Positions 37,097 to 46,347 of a DNA stretch of 64,000 nt are shown piece after piece. How positions within the stretch are numbered: the first letter of the stretch is position 1; every line of letters starts with the position of its first letter. Where the stretch lies: assembly GCF_010731715.1 (NCBI RefSeq), contig NZ_AP022587.1, forward strand, positions 3,782,001 through 3,846,000. Reading direction: 5' to 3'. Below the pieces are notes generated by a model that was given only the letters and a program-made list of their open reading frames with translations, did not search any database and was not told the origin of the DNA. The stretch is from Mycobacterium stomatepiae. GTDB lineage: Bacteria; Actinomycetota; Actinomycetes; Mycobacteriales; Mycobacteriaceae. The translations under genes were made by a program, and so were the position numbers.

Positions 37097-39367
37097 ATGG
37101 CCACGAGCGCGGTCAGCAACCTGGAGCTGGATATCGCCGGGATGACGTGTGCCTCCTGCGCGGCCCGCCTGGAAAAGACGCTGAACAAACTCGACGGCGT
37201 GACGGCGACCGTGAATTTCGCCCTGGAGCGGGCTTCGGTCAGCGTCCCGGTGGGATACGACCCCCAGTCGCTGCTCGCCGAGGTCGAAAAGGCCGGCTAC
37301 ACCGCCGTTCTGCCGCAACACACGGATGAACCCGCCATGGCGGACGACCCGGAGCTGGCCGGACTGCGTAACCGCCTGATCACCGCGATAGTGCTCGCCA
37401 CCCCGGTGATCGCGATGGCGATGATCCCCGCACTGCAATTGCGCAACTGGCAGTGGGCATCGCTGGCCCTGGCCGCGCCGGTGGTGCTGTGGGCGGGCTG
37501 GCCGTTCCACTCCGCCGCGTGGGCCAACCTCAAGCACGGCGCCGCAACGATGGACACCCTGGTGTCGATCGGGACGCTGTCGGCGTTCCTGTGGTCGCTG
37601 TATGCCCTGTTCTTCGGCACGGCCGGCCACCACCACCTGCACCACGGCTTCGCGCTGACCGTCACGCCCGGCGGCGGCGCCGACAGCATCTACCTCGAAG
37701 TCGCCGCCGGTGTCACCCTGTTCGTCCTGGCCGGCCGCTACTTCGAGACGCGCTCCAAACGGCGCGCCGGGGCAGCCCTGCGCGCCCTGCTGGAGCTCGG
37801 CGCCAAGGACGTCGCGGTGCTGCGCCCCGACCTGCTGCGTCCGGACCACCCGGGCACCGAGACCCGGATCCCGATCGAGCAGCTCAAGGTCGGCGACCAG
37901 TTCGTCGTGCGCCCCGGCGAGAAGATCGCGACCGACGGAATAGTCGTCTCCGGCTCGTCGGCCGTGGACGCCTCGATGCTCACCGGCGAGTCCGTGCCGA
38001 TCGAGGTCGGCGAGGGTGACGCGGTCACCGGCGCCACCGTTAACGCCGGCGGGCGTCTCGTCGTCCGCGCCACCCGGATCGGCGCGGACACGCAACTGGC
38101 CCAGATGGGCAAGCTGGTCGAGGCCGCGCAATCGGGCAAGGCGACGGTCCAGCGGCTCGCGGACCGGGTATCGGGAGTGTTCGTTCCGATCGTGATCGCG
38201 ATCGCCGTGGTCACCCTGGCCGGGTGGCTTCTCGCCGGATTCTCGACCGCCGCGGCGTTCACGGCCGCGGTCGCGGTGCTGATCATCGCCTGCCCGTGCG
38301 CACTGGGCCTGGCCACTCCGACCGCACTGTTGGTCGGCACCGGGCGCGCGGCCCAGCTCGGCGTGCTGATCAAGGGACCCGAGGTGCTGGAGTCGACTCG
38401 CAAGGTCGACACGATCGTGCTCGACAAGACCGGCACCGTGACCACCGGCAGGATGACGCTCGTCGAGGTCATCACCGCACCGGGCACCGACCGCGCCTCG
38501 CTGCTGCGCCACGCGGGAGCGCTGGAGGATGCCTCCGAACACCCGGTCGCCCAAGCGATCGCCAATGCCGCCCGCACGGAACTCGGCGCACTGCCGGCGC
38601 CCGAGGACTTCGTCAACGTGCAAGGCAAAGGCGTGCAAGGCGTCGTCGACGGCCACGCCGTCGTCGTCGGCCGCGAGAGCTTGCTGGCCGAAAGGTCGGT
38701 GTACTTGGACCCCGAACTCGCGAAGGCCAAATCCCGTGCCGAGGGTGAGGGCAAGACCGCCGTGGCGGTGGGCTGGGACGGCAGCGTCCGCGGCATCCTG
38801 GTGATCGCCGACACCGTCAAGCCCACCAGCGCCGAGGCCATCCGGCAGTTCAAGCAGCTTGGGCTGACGCCGGTCCTGCTGACCGGTGACAACGCGACGG
38901 TGGCCGACCGCATCGCCGGCGAGCTCAGGATCGCGCACGTCATCGCCGAGGTGCTGCCCGCCGACAAGGTCGCCGTAGTTCAGCGTTTGCAGTCCGACGG
39001 CAAGGTCGTCGCGATGGTCGGCGACGGGGTCAACGACGCCGCCGCCCTGGCCACCGCCGATCTCGGCATCGCGATGGGCACCGGCACGGACGTGGCGATC
39101 GAGGCCGCCGACCTGACCCTGGTCCGCGGCGACCTGCGCGCTGCCGTCGACGCGATCCGGCTCTCCCGCAAGACGCTGGCCACGATCAAAATGAACCTGT
39201 TCTGGGCGTTCGGGTACAACCTGGCCGCGATCCCGCTGGCCGCGCTGGGCCTGCTGAATCCCATGCTCGCTGGCGCGGCGATGGCGTTTTCCAGCGTTCT
39301 TGTCGTCGGAAACAGCCTGCGACTGCGCTCCTTCACGAGCACGATCCGTTCGGGCGATATGCGATAG
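37097..39367 (+). CDS. Copper-translocating P1B-type ATPase (CtpA/CtpB/CtpV-like)
   Basis: A 756-residue copper exporter. Residues 15-22, GMTCASCA, give the N-terminal heavy-metal-associated domain with CxxC. The membrane metal site CPC is at about 399-401, the phosphorylation motif DKTGT starts at Asp443, the SEHP motif of P1B pumps follows, and GDGVNDA is at about 642-648. The [10 protein letters not shown] and [16 protein letters not shown] segments support Cu+ specificity. A His-rich loop (HHHLHHG) lies between early helices. It moves Cu+ out of the cytosol using ATP. Two copper-sensor-like operators before it suggest induction by copper. Confidence 0.92.
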   Translation: MATSAVSNLELDIAGMTCASCAARLEKTLNKLDGVTATVNFALERASVSVPVGYDPQSLLAEVEKAGYTAVLPQHTDEPAMADDPELAGLRNRLITAIVLATPVIAMAMIPALQLRNWQWASLALAAPVVLWAGWPFHSAAWANLKHGAATMDTLVSIGTLSAFLWSLYALFFGTAGHHHLHHGFALTVTPGGGADSIYLEVAAGVTLFVLAGRYFETRSKRRAGAALRALLELGAKDVAVLRPDLLRPDHPGTETRIPIEQLKVGDQFVVRPGEKIATDGIVVSGSSAVDASMLTGESVPIEVGEGDAVTGATVNAGGRLVVRATRIGADTQLAQMGKLVEAAQSGKATVQRLADRVSGVFVPIVIAIAVVTLAGWLLAGFSTAAAFTAAVAVLIIACPCALGLATPTALLVGTGRAAQLGVLIKGPEVLESTRKVDTIVLDKTGTVTTGRMTLVEVITAPGTDRASLLRHAGALEDASEHPVAQAIANAARTELGALPAPEDFVNVQGKGVQGVVDGHAVVVGRESLLAERSVYLDPELAKAKSRAEGEGKTAVAVGWDGSVRGILVIADTVKPTSAEAIRQFKQLGLTPVLLTGDNATVADRIAGELRIAHVIAEVLPADKVAVVQRLQSDGKVVAMVGDGVNDAAALATADLGIAMGTGTDVAIEAADLTLVRGDLRAAVDAIRLSRKTLATIKMNLFWAFGYNLAAIPLAALGLLNPMLAGAAMAFSSVLVVGNSLRLRSFTSTIRSGDMR

Positions 39368-39411
39368 TTGGTCTGGCCAACCGGGTTCCATAGCTTCTAA
39401 GGTCTGCACGT

Positions 39412-40794
39412 TTGCCCCGATTCCTCGGACAACTGTCCCTGCTGCATGGCTGGTTGCCACTCACGACGCAAGCACTCGCGCTGCTCGTCGCGCTGCTCGT
39501 GATCGACTGGCGCAACCGGAGCTGGTGGAAGATTGCGCTCCCGGTGGCACTGATCGCGGCCGCCGCGGCCACCGCGCTGGCGTATTGGTACATCGCCTCG
39601 CTCGGAGTCGCCGGCGATCCGGCGCCGAAGTCCCTGTGGCTGTGGATCGCGATGAGTGGACTGACCGTCGCGGTGCTGGTGCTGGGCTGGAAAGGCGCCC
39701 GCTGGTGGCGTCGCGGGCTCACGTTCCTCTCAGTCCCGCTGTGTGTGTTGTGCGCGGGGCTGTCCTTGAACCTGTGGGTCGGCTATTTCCCCACCGTGTT
39801 CGCCGCATGGAACCAGCTGACGTCCGCGCCGCTGCCCGATCAGATCGACCGGCTGCAGGTGACCGCGATGCAGGTCGCCGGGACCCGGCCGGACAAGGGC
39901 GTCGTCGTGCCGGTCAACATCGACTCCGACGCATCGCACTTTCCGCACCGCCAGGAACTCGTCTATCTGCCCCCGGCGTGGTTCAACACCAACCCGCCGC
40001 CTCGGCTGCCGACGGTCATGATGCTCGGCTCGGCGTTCAACCTCCCGTCCGACTGGCTGGGGCCCGGCGGCGCTTTCACCGCCATCGACGGCTTCGCCGC
40101 CCGCCATCACGGTTTCGCCCCGGTTTTCGTCTTTCCCGATCCCACCGGCTCGTTCGACAACGACACCGAATGCGTGAACGGAAGCCGCGGCAACGCCGCC
40201 GACCATCTGACCAAGGACGTGGTGCCGTTCATCGTCTCGAACTTCGGCGTCAGCTCCGACCGGGCGAATTGGGGTGTCGCCGGGTGGTCGATGGGCGGTA
40301 CCTGTGCTGTCACCCTGGCCGCCATGCATCCGGAGCTGTTCAGCGCCTTCGTGGACATCGCCGGCGACTTCCGGCCCAACATCGGCAGCAAGGAACAGAC
40401 CATCGCCGAGTTGTTCGGCGGCAACACCGCCGCCTGGGCGGAGTACGACCCGCTCACCGTGATGACCAGGCACGGCCGCTACACCGGGTTGTCGGGCTGG
40501 TTCGACATCCCCACCCCGCCCGGCGCACACAGCGTCGCGCAGGCGGCCAACCCCGCCCTCGGCAGCACCGCCGCGGCCAACCCGGAGGGTCAAGACGCGG
40601 CCGCCCACGCGCTGTGCACGATCGCCGAAGCCAACGGGATCAGTTGCGCCGTGGTAACCCAGCCGGGCAAACATGACTGGCCGTTCGCCGCCCAGGCATT
40701 CGATGCGGCGTTGCCCTGGCTCGCTTCGACGCTGGGGACCCCGAATGTCGAGCCCGCGCAGTTGCCGCAACGGGGCAGCGGGGAACCACACTGA
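39412..40794 (+). CDS. Membrane-anchored alpha/beta hydrolase, esterase/mycolyltransferase-like
   Basis: A protein of about 460 residues. The first 130 residues hold four membrane segments; the rest is an esterase domain like those of mycobacterial antigen-85-related and S-formylglutathione-hydrolase-like proteins. The nucleophile is Ser293 in GWSMGGT, and a His in KHDWPF near the C-terminus completes the site. A role in cell-envelope ester transfer or hydrolysis is plausible. The start is uncertain; TTG 39412 gives the earliest sensible N-terminus. It follows the copper ATPase by 44 bases. Confidence 0.78.
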   Translation: MPRFLGQLSLLHGWLPLTTQALALLVALLVIDWRNRSWWKIALPVALIAAAAATALAYWYIASLGVAGDPAPKSLWLWIAMSGLTVAVLVLGWKGARWWRRGLTFLSVPLCVLCAGLSLNLWVGYFPTVFAAWNQLTSAPLPDQIDRLQVTAMQVAGTRPDKGVVVPVNIDSDASHFPHRQELVYLPPAWFNTNPPPRLPTVMMLGSAFNLPSDWLGPGGAFTAIDGFAARHHGFAPVFVFPDPTGSFDNDTECVNGSRGNAADHLTKDVVPFIVSNFGVSSDRANWGVAGWSMGGTCAVTLAAMHPELFSAFVDIAGDFRPNIGSKEQTIAELFGGNTAAWAEYDPLTVMTRHGRYTGLSGWFDIPTPPGAHSVAQAANPALGSTAAANPEGQDAAAHALCTIAEANGISCAVVTQPGKHDWPFAAQAFDAALPWLASTLGTPNVEPAQLPQRGSGEPH

Positions 40795-40807
40795 TCCGAT
40801 AGCGCGC

Positions 40808-40836
40808 CGTGACCGCGTCGTGACCGCGTCGTGACC
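40808..40836. repeat. Tandem 11-base repeat, 2.6 copies
   Basis: The unit CGTGACCGCGT repeats at 40808-40818 and 40819-40829, with a partial third copy (CGTGACC) to 40836. It lies just after the esterase stop and before the deacetylase leader. It may be a slippage tract; no role can be assigned. Confidence 0.6.
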
Positions 40837-40952
40837 TCCGCAGGTCTACGCCTTTTTCGTCGGGAATTCACAGCTGACCCTCCCGTAACGAAACCGACAT
40901 ATTAGGGCTGGCAGTGGTACGGTTCGCTGCTGTGGCCGCGAAGTTTGACAAG

Positions 40953-41015
40953 GTAGGCAACCCGTACGCGGGACCGCCTGTCAGCAACCGCACCGCAAAC
41001 CAGTTGCCTGGCCGC
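40953..41015 (+). ncRNA. Candidate structured leader before the CE4 deacetylase
   Basis: The 5' region of the deacetylase can form nested stems: AGGC...GCCT encloses CCCG-TACG-CGGG, an ideal tetraloop hairpin, and CCAG-TTGC-CTGG follows nearer the start. The GTAGGCAACC and GTCAGCAACC segments look conserved and repeated. I know no matching riboswitch, so this is a candidate only. It could control a cell-wall enzyme. Confidence 0.3.
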
Positions 41016-41032
41016 TCGATCGAGGCCGTGCC

Positions 41033-41857
41033 ATGGAAGAGATGAAGCGCCGTCGATTCCTCGGCTCGCTGGCCGCGGCCACGGTCGCGGCCGTGGGCGC
41101 TGGACGCCTGATTGTCGACCCGCAACCGCGAACCTTTGCTCAGGTGCCCCTCGACGCGGCCCCGACATCCGGCCCCGTCGCGCCGTCGCCGGTCGGTTTG
41201 TTGCCGCCCCCGCCACTGAGTGCTCGGATCTCGCTACCGGGTGGCGGGGCACTGATGACGATTCCCGGAGACGGCGACCTGCTCGCGCTGACCCTCGATG
41301 ACGGGGTGAACAGCGACGTGGTGCGGGCCTACACGCAGCTCGCCAAGGACACCGGCGCGCGGATGACGTTTTTCGTCAACGGGATCTACAACTCCTGGAC
41401 CGACAACCTGGACCTGTTGCGACCGCTGGTGGAGTCCGGGCAGATCCAGCTCGGCAACCACACCTGGTCGCACCCGGACCTGACGAGTGTGCCGCAGAGC
41501 AGGGTCGAAGAGGAGCTCAAGCGCAACGACGAGTTCCTGAAGAAGACATACGGTGTCGGCGCCAAACCGTACTACCGCCCGCCCTACGGAAAGCACAACG
41601 GTGCCGTCGACTCGGTGGCGAACGAACTCGGCTACACCGTCCCGACCCTGTGGTCCGGGTCGTTATCGGACTCGACCTTGATCACCGAGGAATACATCCT
41701 CAAGATGATCGACGAGTACTTCACTCCGCAGAACATCGTGATCGGCCACCTCAACCACCTGCCCGTCACGCACGTCTATCCGCAACTCATCGACACCATC
41801 CGTGACCGCAACCTGCGTACCGTCACGCTCAACGACGTGTTCTTGAGAACGCCTTAG
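41033..41857 (+). CDS. Exported polysaccharide deacetylase (CE4/NodB), Tat signal
   Basis: A 274-residue protein. The N-terminus has KRRRFLGSL followed by a hydrophobic stretch, a twin-arginine-type signal (residues 5-24). The NodB domain is complete: the LTLDDG motif with Asp89 and Asp90, the HTWSHPD metal motif with His143 and His147, and RPPYG at 182-186. It probably removes acetyl groups from peptidoglycan or another cell-wall polysaccharide outside the membrane. ATG 41033 is chosen, with GAGG about ten bases upstream; ATG 41042 is an alternative. It has a 3' neighbour, an HD protein, 11 bases on. Confidence 0.9.
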   Translation: MEEMKRRRFLGSLAAATVAAVGAGRLIVDPQPRTFAQVPLDAAPTSGPVAPSPVGLLPPPPLSARISLPGGGALMTIPGDGDLLALTLDDGVNSDVVRAYTQLAKDTGARMTFFVNGIYNSWTDNLDLLRPLVESGQIQLGNHTWSHPDLTSVPQSRVEEELKRNDEFLKKTYGVGAKPYYRPPYGKHNGAVDSVANELGYTVPTLWSGSLSDSTLITEEYILKMIDEYFTPQNIVIGHLNHLPVTHVYPQLIDTIRDRNLRTVTLNDVFLRTP

Positions 41858-41868
41858 CGGCAACACCA

Positions 41869-42642
41869 TTGGCCGCGAATACGCCTGATCCACAGCGGCT
41901 CGGCGGGCTCGGTTGGGCACGTCGCACCGGCGGGCGGCTCTCCCGCACCGAGCGGCGGCGGCTGCTCCTCGCAACGGCGGTGGGGCAATGGACGAACGCA
42001 GTGGGACGGGTCAAGCTCGCGGTGGGCCGGATCCCGGCGGCGGCCGAGCGCGTCGACCTGGACACGTTGCGGGTGCCGGATTCGAGGTTCGCGCGCGAGG
42101 CCGAGGAGGCGTGTGCGGAATTGCCGCCGGCCCTGCTGGGGCACTCCTACCGCACCTGGCTCTTCGGGCATGCCCTGGCGGCCGTCGACGGGTGCGAGCT
42201 GGATGAGGAACTGTTCTACTGCGGGGCGCTGCTCCACGACTACGGCATCGTAAAACCTACGCCCGAGCGCGATTTCACGCTCGGCAGTGCCGAGCGTATG
42301 CTCGCTTGCGCGCAGGTGGCAGGCGTGGATGACCAACGAGCGGACCTGCTGGCCGACGGCATCTGCGTACATACGACACCGGGAATCACGGTCGACGCCG
42401 ACGGCGCGACGGGCTGCTATCTGCAATGGGGAGCGATGGTCGACGGCGCCGGACTGCGCGTCTGGGACATCGCTCCGCGCAACGTCACCGAGGTGCTGCG
42501 GCGTTATCCGCGAGGCGATTTCAAGCGCGAATTGGTCAACATGATCCGCGCGGAGGCCGCGGCGGTACCGGCGGGACGGTTCGGACTGCTCGTCCGCTGT
42601 GGAATGCCGCTGGCCGTGCGACTCGCGCCGTTCGACTCCTGA
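41869..42642 (+). CDS. HD domain-containing protein
   Basis: A protein of about 257 residues with an HD phosphohydrolase-like fold. A His in LLGHSYRTWLFGHALA and the HD pair in FYCGALLHDYGIV are the metal ligands, and a later His lies in CVHTTPGITV. The pattern resembles the cyanamide-hydratase-like HD group, and family activity is uncertain. The start may be TTG 41869; other starts are possible. It probably follows the deacetylase in the same transcript, 11 bases downstream. Confidence 0.75.
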   Translation: MAANTPDPQRLGGLGWARRTGGRLSRTERRRLLLATAVGQWTNAVGRVKLAVGRIPAAAERVDLDTLRVPDSRFAREAEEACAELPPALLGHSYRTWLFGHALAAVDGCELDEELFYCGALLHDYGIVKPTPERDFTLGSAERMLACAQVAGVDDQRADLLADGICVHTTPGITVDADGATGCYLQWGAMVDGAGLRVWDIAPRNVTEVLRRYPRGDFKRELVNMIRAEAAAVPAGRFGLLVRCGMPLAVRLAPFDS

Positions 42643-42644
42643 CG

Positions 42645-43240
42645 TCAGTCGCTACGTGCCGCGAGCTCGGCATCGGCTTTGATCGTGGTGAGCGTGGCGC
42701 GCATGATGTGAGCCACGAAGGGTCGGATCACCCGCCAGTACCGCAGGAACCGGCGGCGTGACTCCAATCGGTTGTCGCGGTTCGGCATTGATAGCTGAGC
42801 AGCGTGTGGCTTTCGCCGTAGGGCGCGACCGAGAAGTTGGCGGCGATCTTTCCCCAACCCGGTTCGGCGAAGGCAGCGAAATCCGCAGACGCGACATCGC
42901 GCCATTCGATCACCGGCTGCCAAATCTTCCCCACGGCGCCGAAAGCGATTTCCTGATTCGGTCGCTCGCCGAGCAGCAGCCAGCCCGGCAGGCCGACACC
43001 GTCGGCGACAACCAGCCGGGGCGGTGGCGGGGCGGCCGCGCCCCGCAATCGCGCCGGCAAGCCGCGAAGCCACATTGACGCCAGCAGCAGCGGTGTGCGC
43101 ACCGAAAGGAAGTCCAGGGACCTGGCGGCCCGAAACGTGACCTGCGGGTCCGCAGCCACCACCGCATGCTCGACGAGCATCGCATCGAACATCGGAACGG
43201 ACGCCTCGATGACCATGCGTTCGGCGCCAACCGTTGTCAT
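42645..43240 (-). pseudogene. Conserved mycobacterial protein (SRPBCC-like), frameshifted
   Basis: From ATG 43240 the frame gives MTTVGAERMVIEASVPMFDAM and continues to YQCRTATTD, then goes out of frame. The expected C-terminal end ESRRRFLRYWRVIRPFVAHIMRATL and on to the stop at 42645 is in another frame. One added base between 42764 and 42767 restores a protein of about 198 residues. The fold seems SRPBCC-like, with FDAMLVEHAVVAADP and WQPVIEWRDV segments; I am not sure of the family. It lies next to a marR gene and on the same strand. Confidence 0.65.
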
Positions 43241-43288
43241 GCCGCAATTCTCGATGCCGGCCTCACCCAGAGCTAGGGTCACTAGTCC

Positions 43289-43771
43289 TTAGCTCGACGG
43301 GCCATCGTCACCGGATTCCGCCGATAGCAGCAACACCAACGTCTCGCGAAATTCTCCCAGCCGCTGCTCCCCCAGCAACTGCTGCCATCGCTTCTCCAAT
43401 TCGATTGCGTTGGAACGCATTACCCACAGGGCCTGCCGACCGCGTGAGGTCAGCTCGATGATGCGGGCGCGGGCGTCGACAGGGTCGGGCACGCGGGTCA
43501 CGTATCCGTGCCGCTCCAGGGCGGCCGCGGCCTGGGCCACCGCCTGCCGGCTCACCCTGAGCCGATCGGCCAGCGCCGACGCGTGCAGTCCGCCGACCGC
43601 CAGTGGTACCAATGCGACCGCTTGCGCGGGCCGGATCCCGTCCAGCCCCGCCGCGGCGAACGCCGCCCTCAACCGCGGTGCACCCGATGCGGCAACCAGA
43701 TTCACCAGCGCCGGAACGGTGGGCTTCCACTCGCCATCTGCAACACGTCGCATGAGCACAGAGTGTGCCAT
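43289..43771 (-). CDS. MarR family transcriptional regulator
   Basis: A MarR protein of about 160 residues. The winged helix is visible in HASALADRLRVSRQAVAQAAAALERHGYVTRVPDPVDARARIIELT. ATG 43771 is taken as the start; ATG 43753 is an alternative. It is divergent from the LpqC-like lipoprotein gene, and a perfect palindrome lies between them. It may also control the frameshifted gene downstream on its strand. Confidence 0.86.
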   Translation of the reverse strand: MAHSVLMRRVADGEWKPTVPALVNLVAASGAPRLRAAFAAAGLDGIRPAQAVALVPLAVGGLHASALADRLRVSRQAVAQAAAALERHGYVTRVPDPVDARARIIELTSRGRQALWVMRSNAIELEKRWQQLLGEQRLGEFRETLVLLLSAESGDDGPSS

Positions 43772-43782
43772 CCGCGTCCAGA

Positions 43783-43801
43783 TTGACAAGTTACTTGTCA
43801 A
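43783..43801. promoter_or_regulatory. Perfect palindrome, candidate MarR operator
   Basis: Eight-base arms TTGACAAG (43783-43790) and CTTGTCAA (43794-43801) flank TTA. It is 12 bases before the marR start and 28 before the lpqC-like start, so a bound MarR dimer could shut both promoters. The symmetric AAG-TTA-CTT core is typical of MarR sites. Confidence 0.65.
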
Positions 43802-43829
43802 ATTGCGCCGTGAGTGCCACGATGGCGTC

Positions 43830-44774
43830 ATGCGATCCGGTTACCTCCGCGTGCTCAGCGCGTGCGTTCTCGCAACTCTGGTCGTTGTGCTCGGCGGATG
43901 CGTGGGCGGCGGACATGCCCTGGGAACACCCGGTTCTCAACCGATCCCGGTCGGGCAATCCAGCCAGAGCATCGAGTCGGGCGGGGTCGCGAGGACCTTC
44001 CATCTGTACCGGCCGCAAGGTCTGAACGATGCCGTCCCGCTGGTGGTGATGCTGCACGGCGGCTTCGGCAACGGCGCCCAGGCCGAGCGGTCCTACCACT
44101 GGGACGAGGCGGCCGACGGTGGCCGTTTCCTGGTGGCCTACCCCGACGGCCTCAACCGCGCCTGGAATGCCGGCACGTGCTGCGGTCAACCGCAGCGCGA
44201 CAACGTCGACGACGTCGGATTCCTCAACGCGATGGTCGCCGCGATCGAACAGGAGATCCCCATCGATCGGGCCCGCGTCTACGTCACCGGCATGTCCAAC
44301 GGGGCGATGATGGCGCTACGGCTGGGCTGCCAGAGCGATACATTCGCCGCGATCGCTCCGGTCGCGGGAACCCTGCTGACGGACTGCGCAGCGGCACGGC
44401 CCGCGTCGGTTCTGCAAATTCACGGCACGGCCGACGAACTGGTCCCTTACCACGGCGGCCCCGGTAAAACGTTCGGCGCCAACGGCATTCCGCGGGTGAA
44501 CGGCCCCTCGGCGGAAGCGGTCAATGCCACCTGGCGCTCGATCGATGGGTGTGGCGAGCCGACCTCGACGACGGCCGGAGACGTGACGACCCAACTCGCC
44601 GGCTGCGCAGATGGGCGCACCGTGGAGTTGATCTCGGTGGCCGGCGCGGGACATCAATGGCCCGGCGGCGAGCCGAGTCCACTTGCGGAACGAGTCGGCC
44701 GCATTCCCGCGCCGTCCACCGCGCTCGATGCCACCGGCACGATCTGGCAGTTCTTCACGCAGAGCCACCGCTAA
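43830..44774 (+). CDS. lpqC: LpqC-like lipoprotein esterase (PHB depolymerase family)
   Basis: A 314-residue secreted lipoprotein. The signal peptide ends in a lipobox LGGC with Cys24 as lipid site. The esterase domain has Ser156 in GMSNGAMM, Asp202 in HGTADELVPYHGG and His275 in GAGHQWPGG, the triad of the polyhydroxybutyrate-depolymerase/feruloyl-esterase family. It matches M. tuberculosis LpqC in type; the symbol is by similarity. It would cleave ester bonds outside the cell membrane. Its stop overlaps the convergent tetR stop by four bases. Confidence 0.82.
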   Translation: MRSGYLRVLSACVLATLVVVLGGCVGGGHALGTPGSQPIPVGQSSQSIESGGVARTFHLYRPQGLNDAVPLVVMLHGGFGNGAQAERSYHWDEAADGGRFLVAYPDGLNRAWNAGTCCGQPQRDNVDDVGFLNAMVAAIEQEIPIDRARVYVTGMSNGAMMALRLGCQSDTFAAIAPVAGTLLTDCAAARPASVLQIHGTADELVPYHGGPGKTFGANGIPRVNGPSAEAVNATWRSIDGCGEPTSTTAGDVTTQLAGCADGRTVELISVAGAGHQWPGGEPSPLAERVGRIPAPSTALDATGTIWQFFTQSHR

Positions 44775-45385
44775 CGCGTCGGGTTGTGCAACATCCCGTC
44801 GATCAATCGATGCAGCACTTGCCGGGTCTCGCGGCGGGCGCGCTTCGGGTCGTCGGAGGTGGCGATCAACATCGCCGCCTCGTCGAGCGCACCGATCAGC
44901 ACATGCGCCAACGGTCGCAGCGGTTGCTTGGCCAGCTGGCCGGCCTTGATCGCCTCGGTGAGCATCTGTTCGGTCATCCCCAGGCTGTACCGCTGAGCGA
45001 CGTCACGGAAACCCGCCCAGCCCAGCACGCTCGGCGCGTCCAGCAGGATCAGCTGTCGCACCTCGGGATCACCGGAAACCTCGAGCCAGGCATCGACGGC
45101 GGCGCGCAGCAAGTCGGCCGGTGTGGCTGCTCCAGACGTCGAAACGATGGTCGCCATCCGGGCCATCACGTCCTGTTCCACCACCTCGACGACCTCTGCG
45201 AATAGTGCTGCCTTGTCGGCGAATTGGTGATACATCGCCCCTCGGGTGACCCCGGCGGTCGCGGCGATCTCCGGCGTGCCCACCTCCGCGTAGCCGCGTT
45301 CGCCCCACAGCCGACGCGCAGCCGAGATCAGCGCGTCGCGGGTCGCCGCGGAGCGCTCCTCCTGAGTTCGTCTCTTGCTTTCCAT
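44771..45385 (-). CDS. TetR family transcriptional regulator
   Basis: A 204-residue TetR protein from ATG 45385 (MESKRRTQEERSAATRDAL). The helix-turn-helix reads TPEIAATAGVTRGAMYHQFADKAALF. It is divergent from an alpha/beta hydrolase gene; a good 25-base operator-like palindrome lies between. It probably represses the hydrolase and SDR genes and itself. Confidence 0.88.
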   Translation of the reverse strand: MESKRRTQEERSAATRDALISAARRLWGERGYAEVGTPEIAATAGVTRGAMYHQFADKAALFAEVVEVVEQDVMARMATIVSTSGAATPADLLRAAVDAWLEVSGDPEVRQLILLDAPSVLGWAGFRDVAQRYSLGMTEQMLTEAIKAGQLAKQPLRPLAHVLIGALDEAAMLIATSDDPKRARRETRQVLHRLIDGMLHNPTR

Positions 45386-45401
45386 ACAACCTGTTGGTAA
45401 C

Positions 45402-45426
45402 TTACGAACAGACGGCCTGTTTGTAA
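45402..45426. promoter_or_regulatory. Inverted repeat, candidate TetR operator
   Basis: Ten-base arms TTACGAACAG (45402-45411) and CTGTTTGTAA (45417-45426) with a five-base spacer match at nine of ten positions. The site is 16 bases before the tetR start and 28 before the hydrolase start, a usual place for a TetR operator. Confidence 0.65.
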
Positions 45427-45453
45427 ATGCGTATCTTTGAGTAGGGGTCATCC

Positions 45454-46289
45454 ATGTCGACGATCGACATTAGTGCCGGGACCATCCATTACGAAGCAAC
45501 CGGACCCGAAAACGGCAGGCCGGTTGTATTCGTACACGGCTACATGATGGGCCGAGAACTCTGGCGCCGCGTCGGCGAAAAGCTCGGCGCCTGTGGGCTG
45601 CGATGCATCGCCCCCACCTGGCCGCTCGGCGCGCATCCGGAGCCGCTGCGCCCCGGGGCCGATCGGACCATCCAGGGCGTGGCCCGTATCGTCGCCGACG
45701 TGCTGGCCGCCCTCGACCTCGAGGACGTGGTGCTGGTCGGCAACGACACCGGCGGAGTGGTCACGCAACTCGTCGCGGTGCATTACCCGGAGCGGCTCGG
45801 GGCGCTGGTGCTGACGAGTTGCGACGCGTTCGAACACTTTCCGCCACCTATTCTCAAGCCGGTGATCCTGGCAGCCAAGTCGAAGGCGACGTTCAAGGCG
45901 GTGGCCCAGGCCATGCGGGTGCCGGCGGCACGCAAGCGCGCGTTCGACGGTCTGGCGCACCGCAACATCGACGATCTCACCGCGATCTGGGTGCGCCCGG
46001 GGCTATCCGATCCGGCCATCGTCGAAGACCTGCGCCGGTGGTCACTTCGCTGTCGATGCGCACCGAAGTGACCACCGGCGTCGCAGCCCGGTTGCCCGAA
46101 TTCGACAAGCCCACGCTGATCGCCTGGTCGGGCGACGACACCTTCTTCGAACTCGCGGACGGTGAAAAACTGGCCGCCACCATCCCGAACGCCCGCCTCG
46201 AGGTCATCGACGGTGCGCGGACATTCTCGATGGTGGACCAACCGGATCGGCTCGCCGACCTGCTGTCGACGATCGCGGTGCGCGCCTGA
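45454..46289 (+). pseudogene. Alpha/beta hydrolase with Asp nucleophile, frameshifted
   Basis: The domain begins HGYMMGRELWRRVGEKL and has VGNDTGG with Asp98 at the nucleophile elbow, as in haloalkane dehalogenases and epoxide hydrolases instead of Ser. The C-terminal part, from VVTSLSMRTEVTTGVAARLPEFDKP to the end, is in another frame. One base added around 46035-46038 (CGC CG-GTG) makes a full protein of about 278 residues. The catalytic-His region reads DGARTFSMVD, where the expected His is not obvious. Whether it is dead or an assembly error is unclear. Confidence 0.78.
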
Positions 46290-46347
46290 CGCACGGCCGC
46301 ATAAGGCGGTGTCGGAGCCGCGGCGCTGGCCGTATAGCGTTTCGGCC

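Noticed and set aside
37082..39460. Long open frame of about 790 codons on the minus strand opposite the copper ATPase
   Set aside because: It is the antisense shadow of a clear P-type ATPase with all motifs; its translation is low-complexity and matches no family.
40808..40836. CRISPR-like repeat
   Set aside because: Only 2.6 direct copies of an 11-base unit with no spacers; it is a small tandem repeat. No CRISPR array or cas gene was seen in the window.
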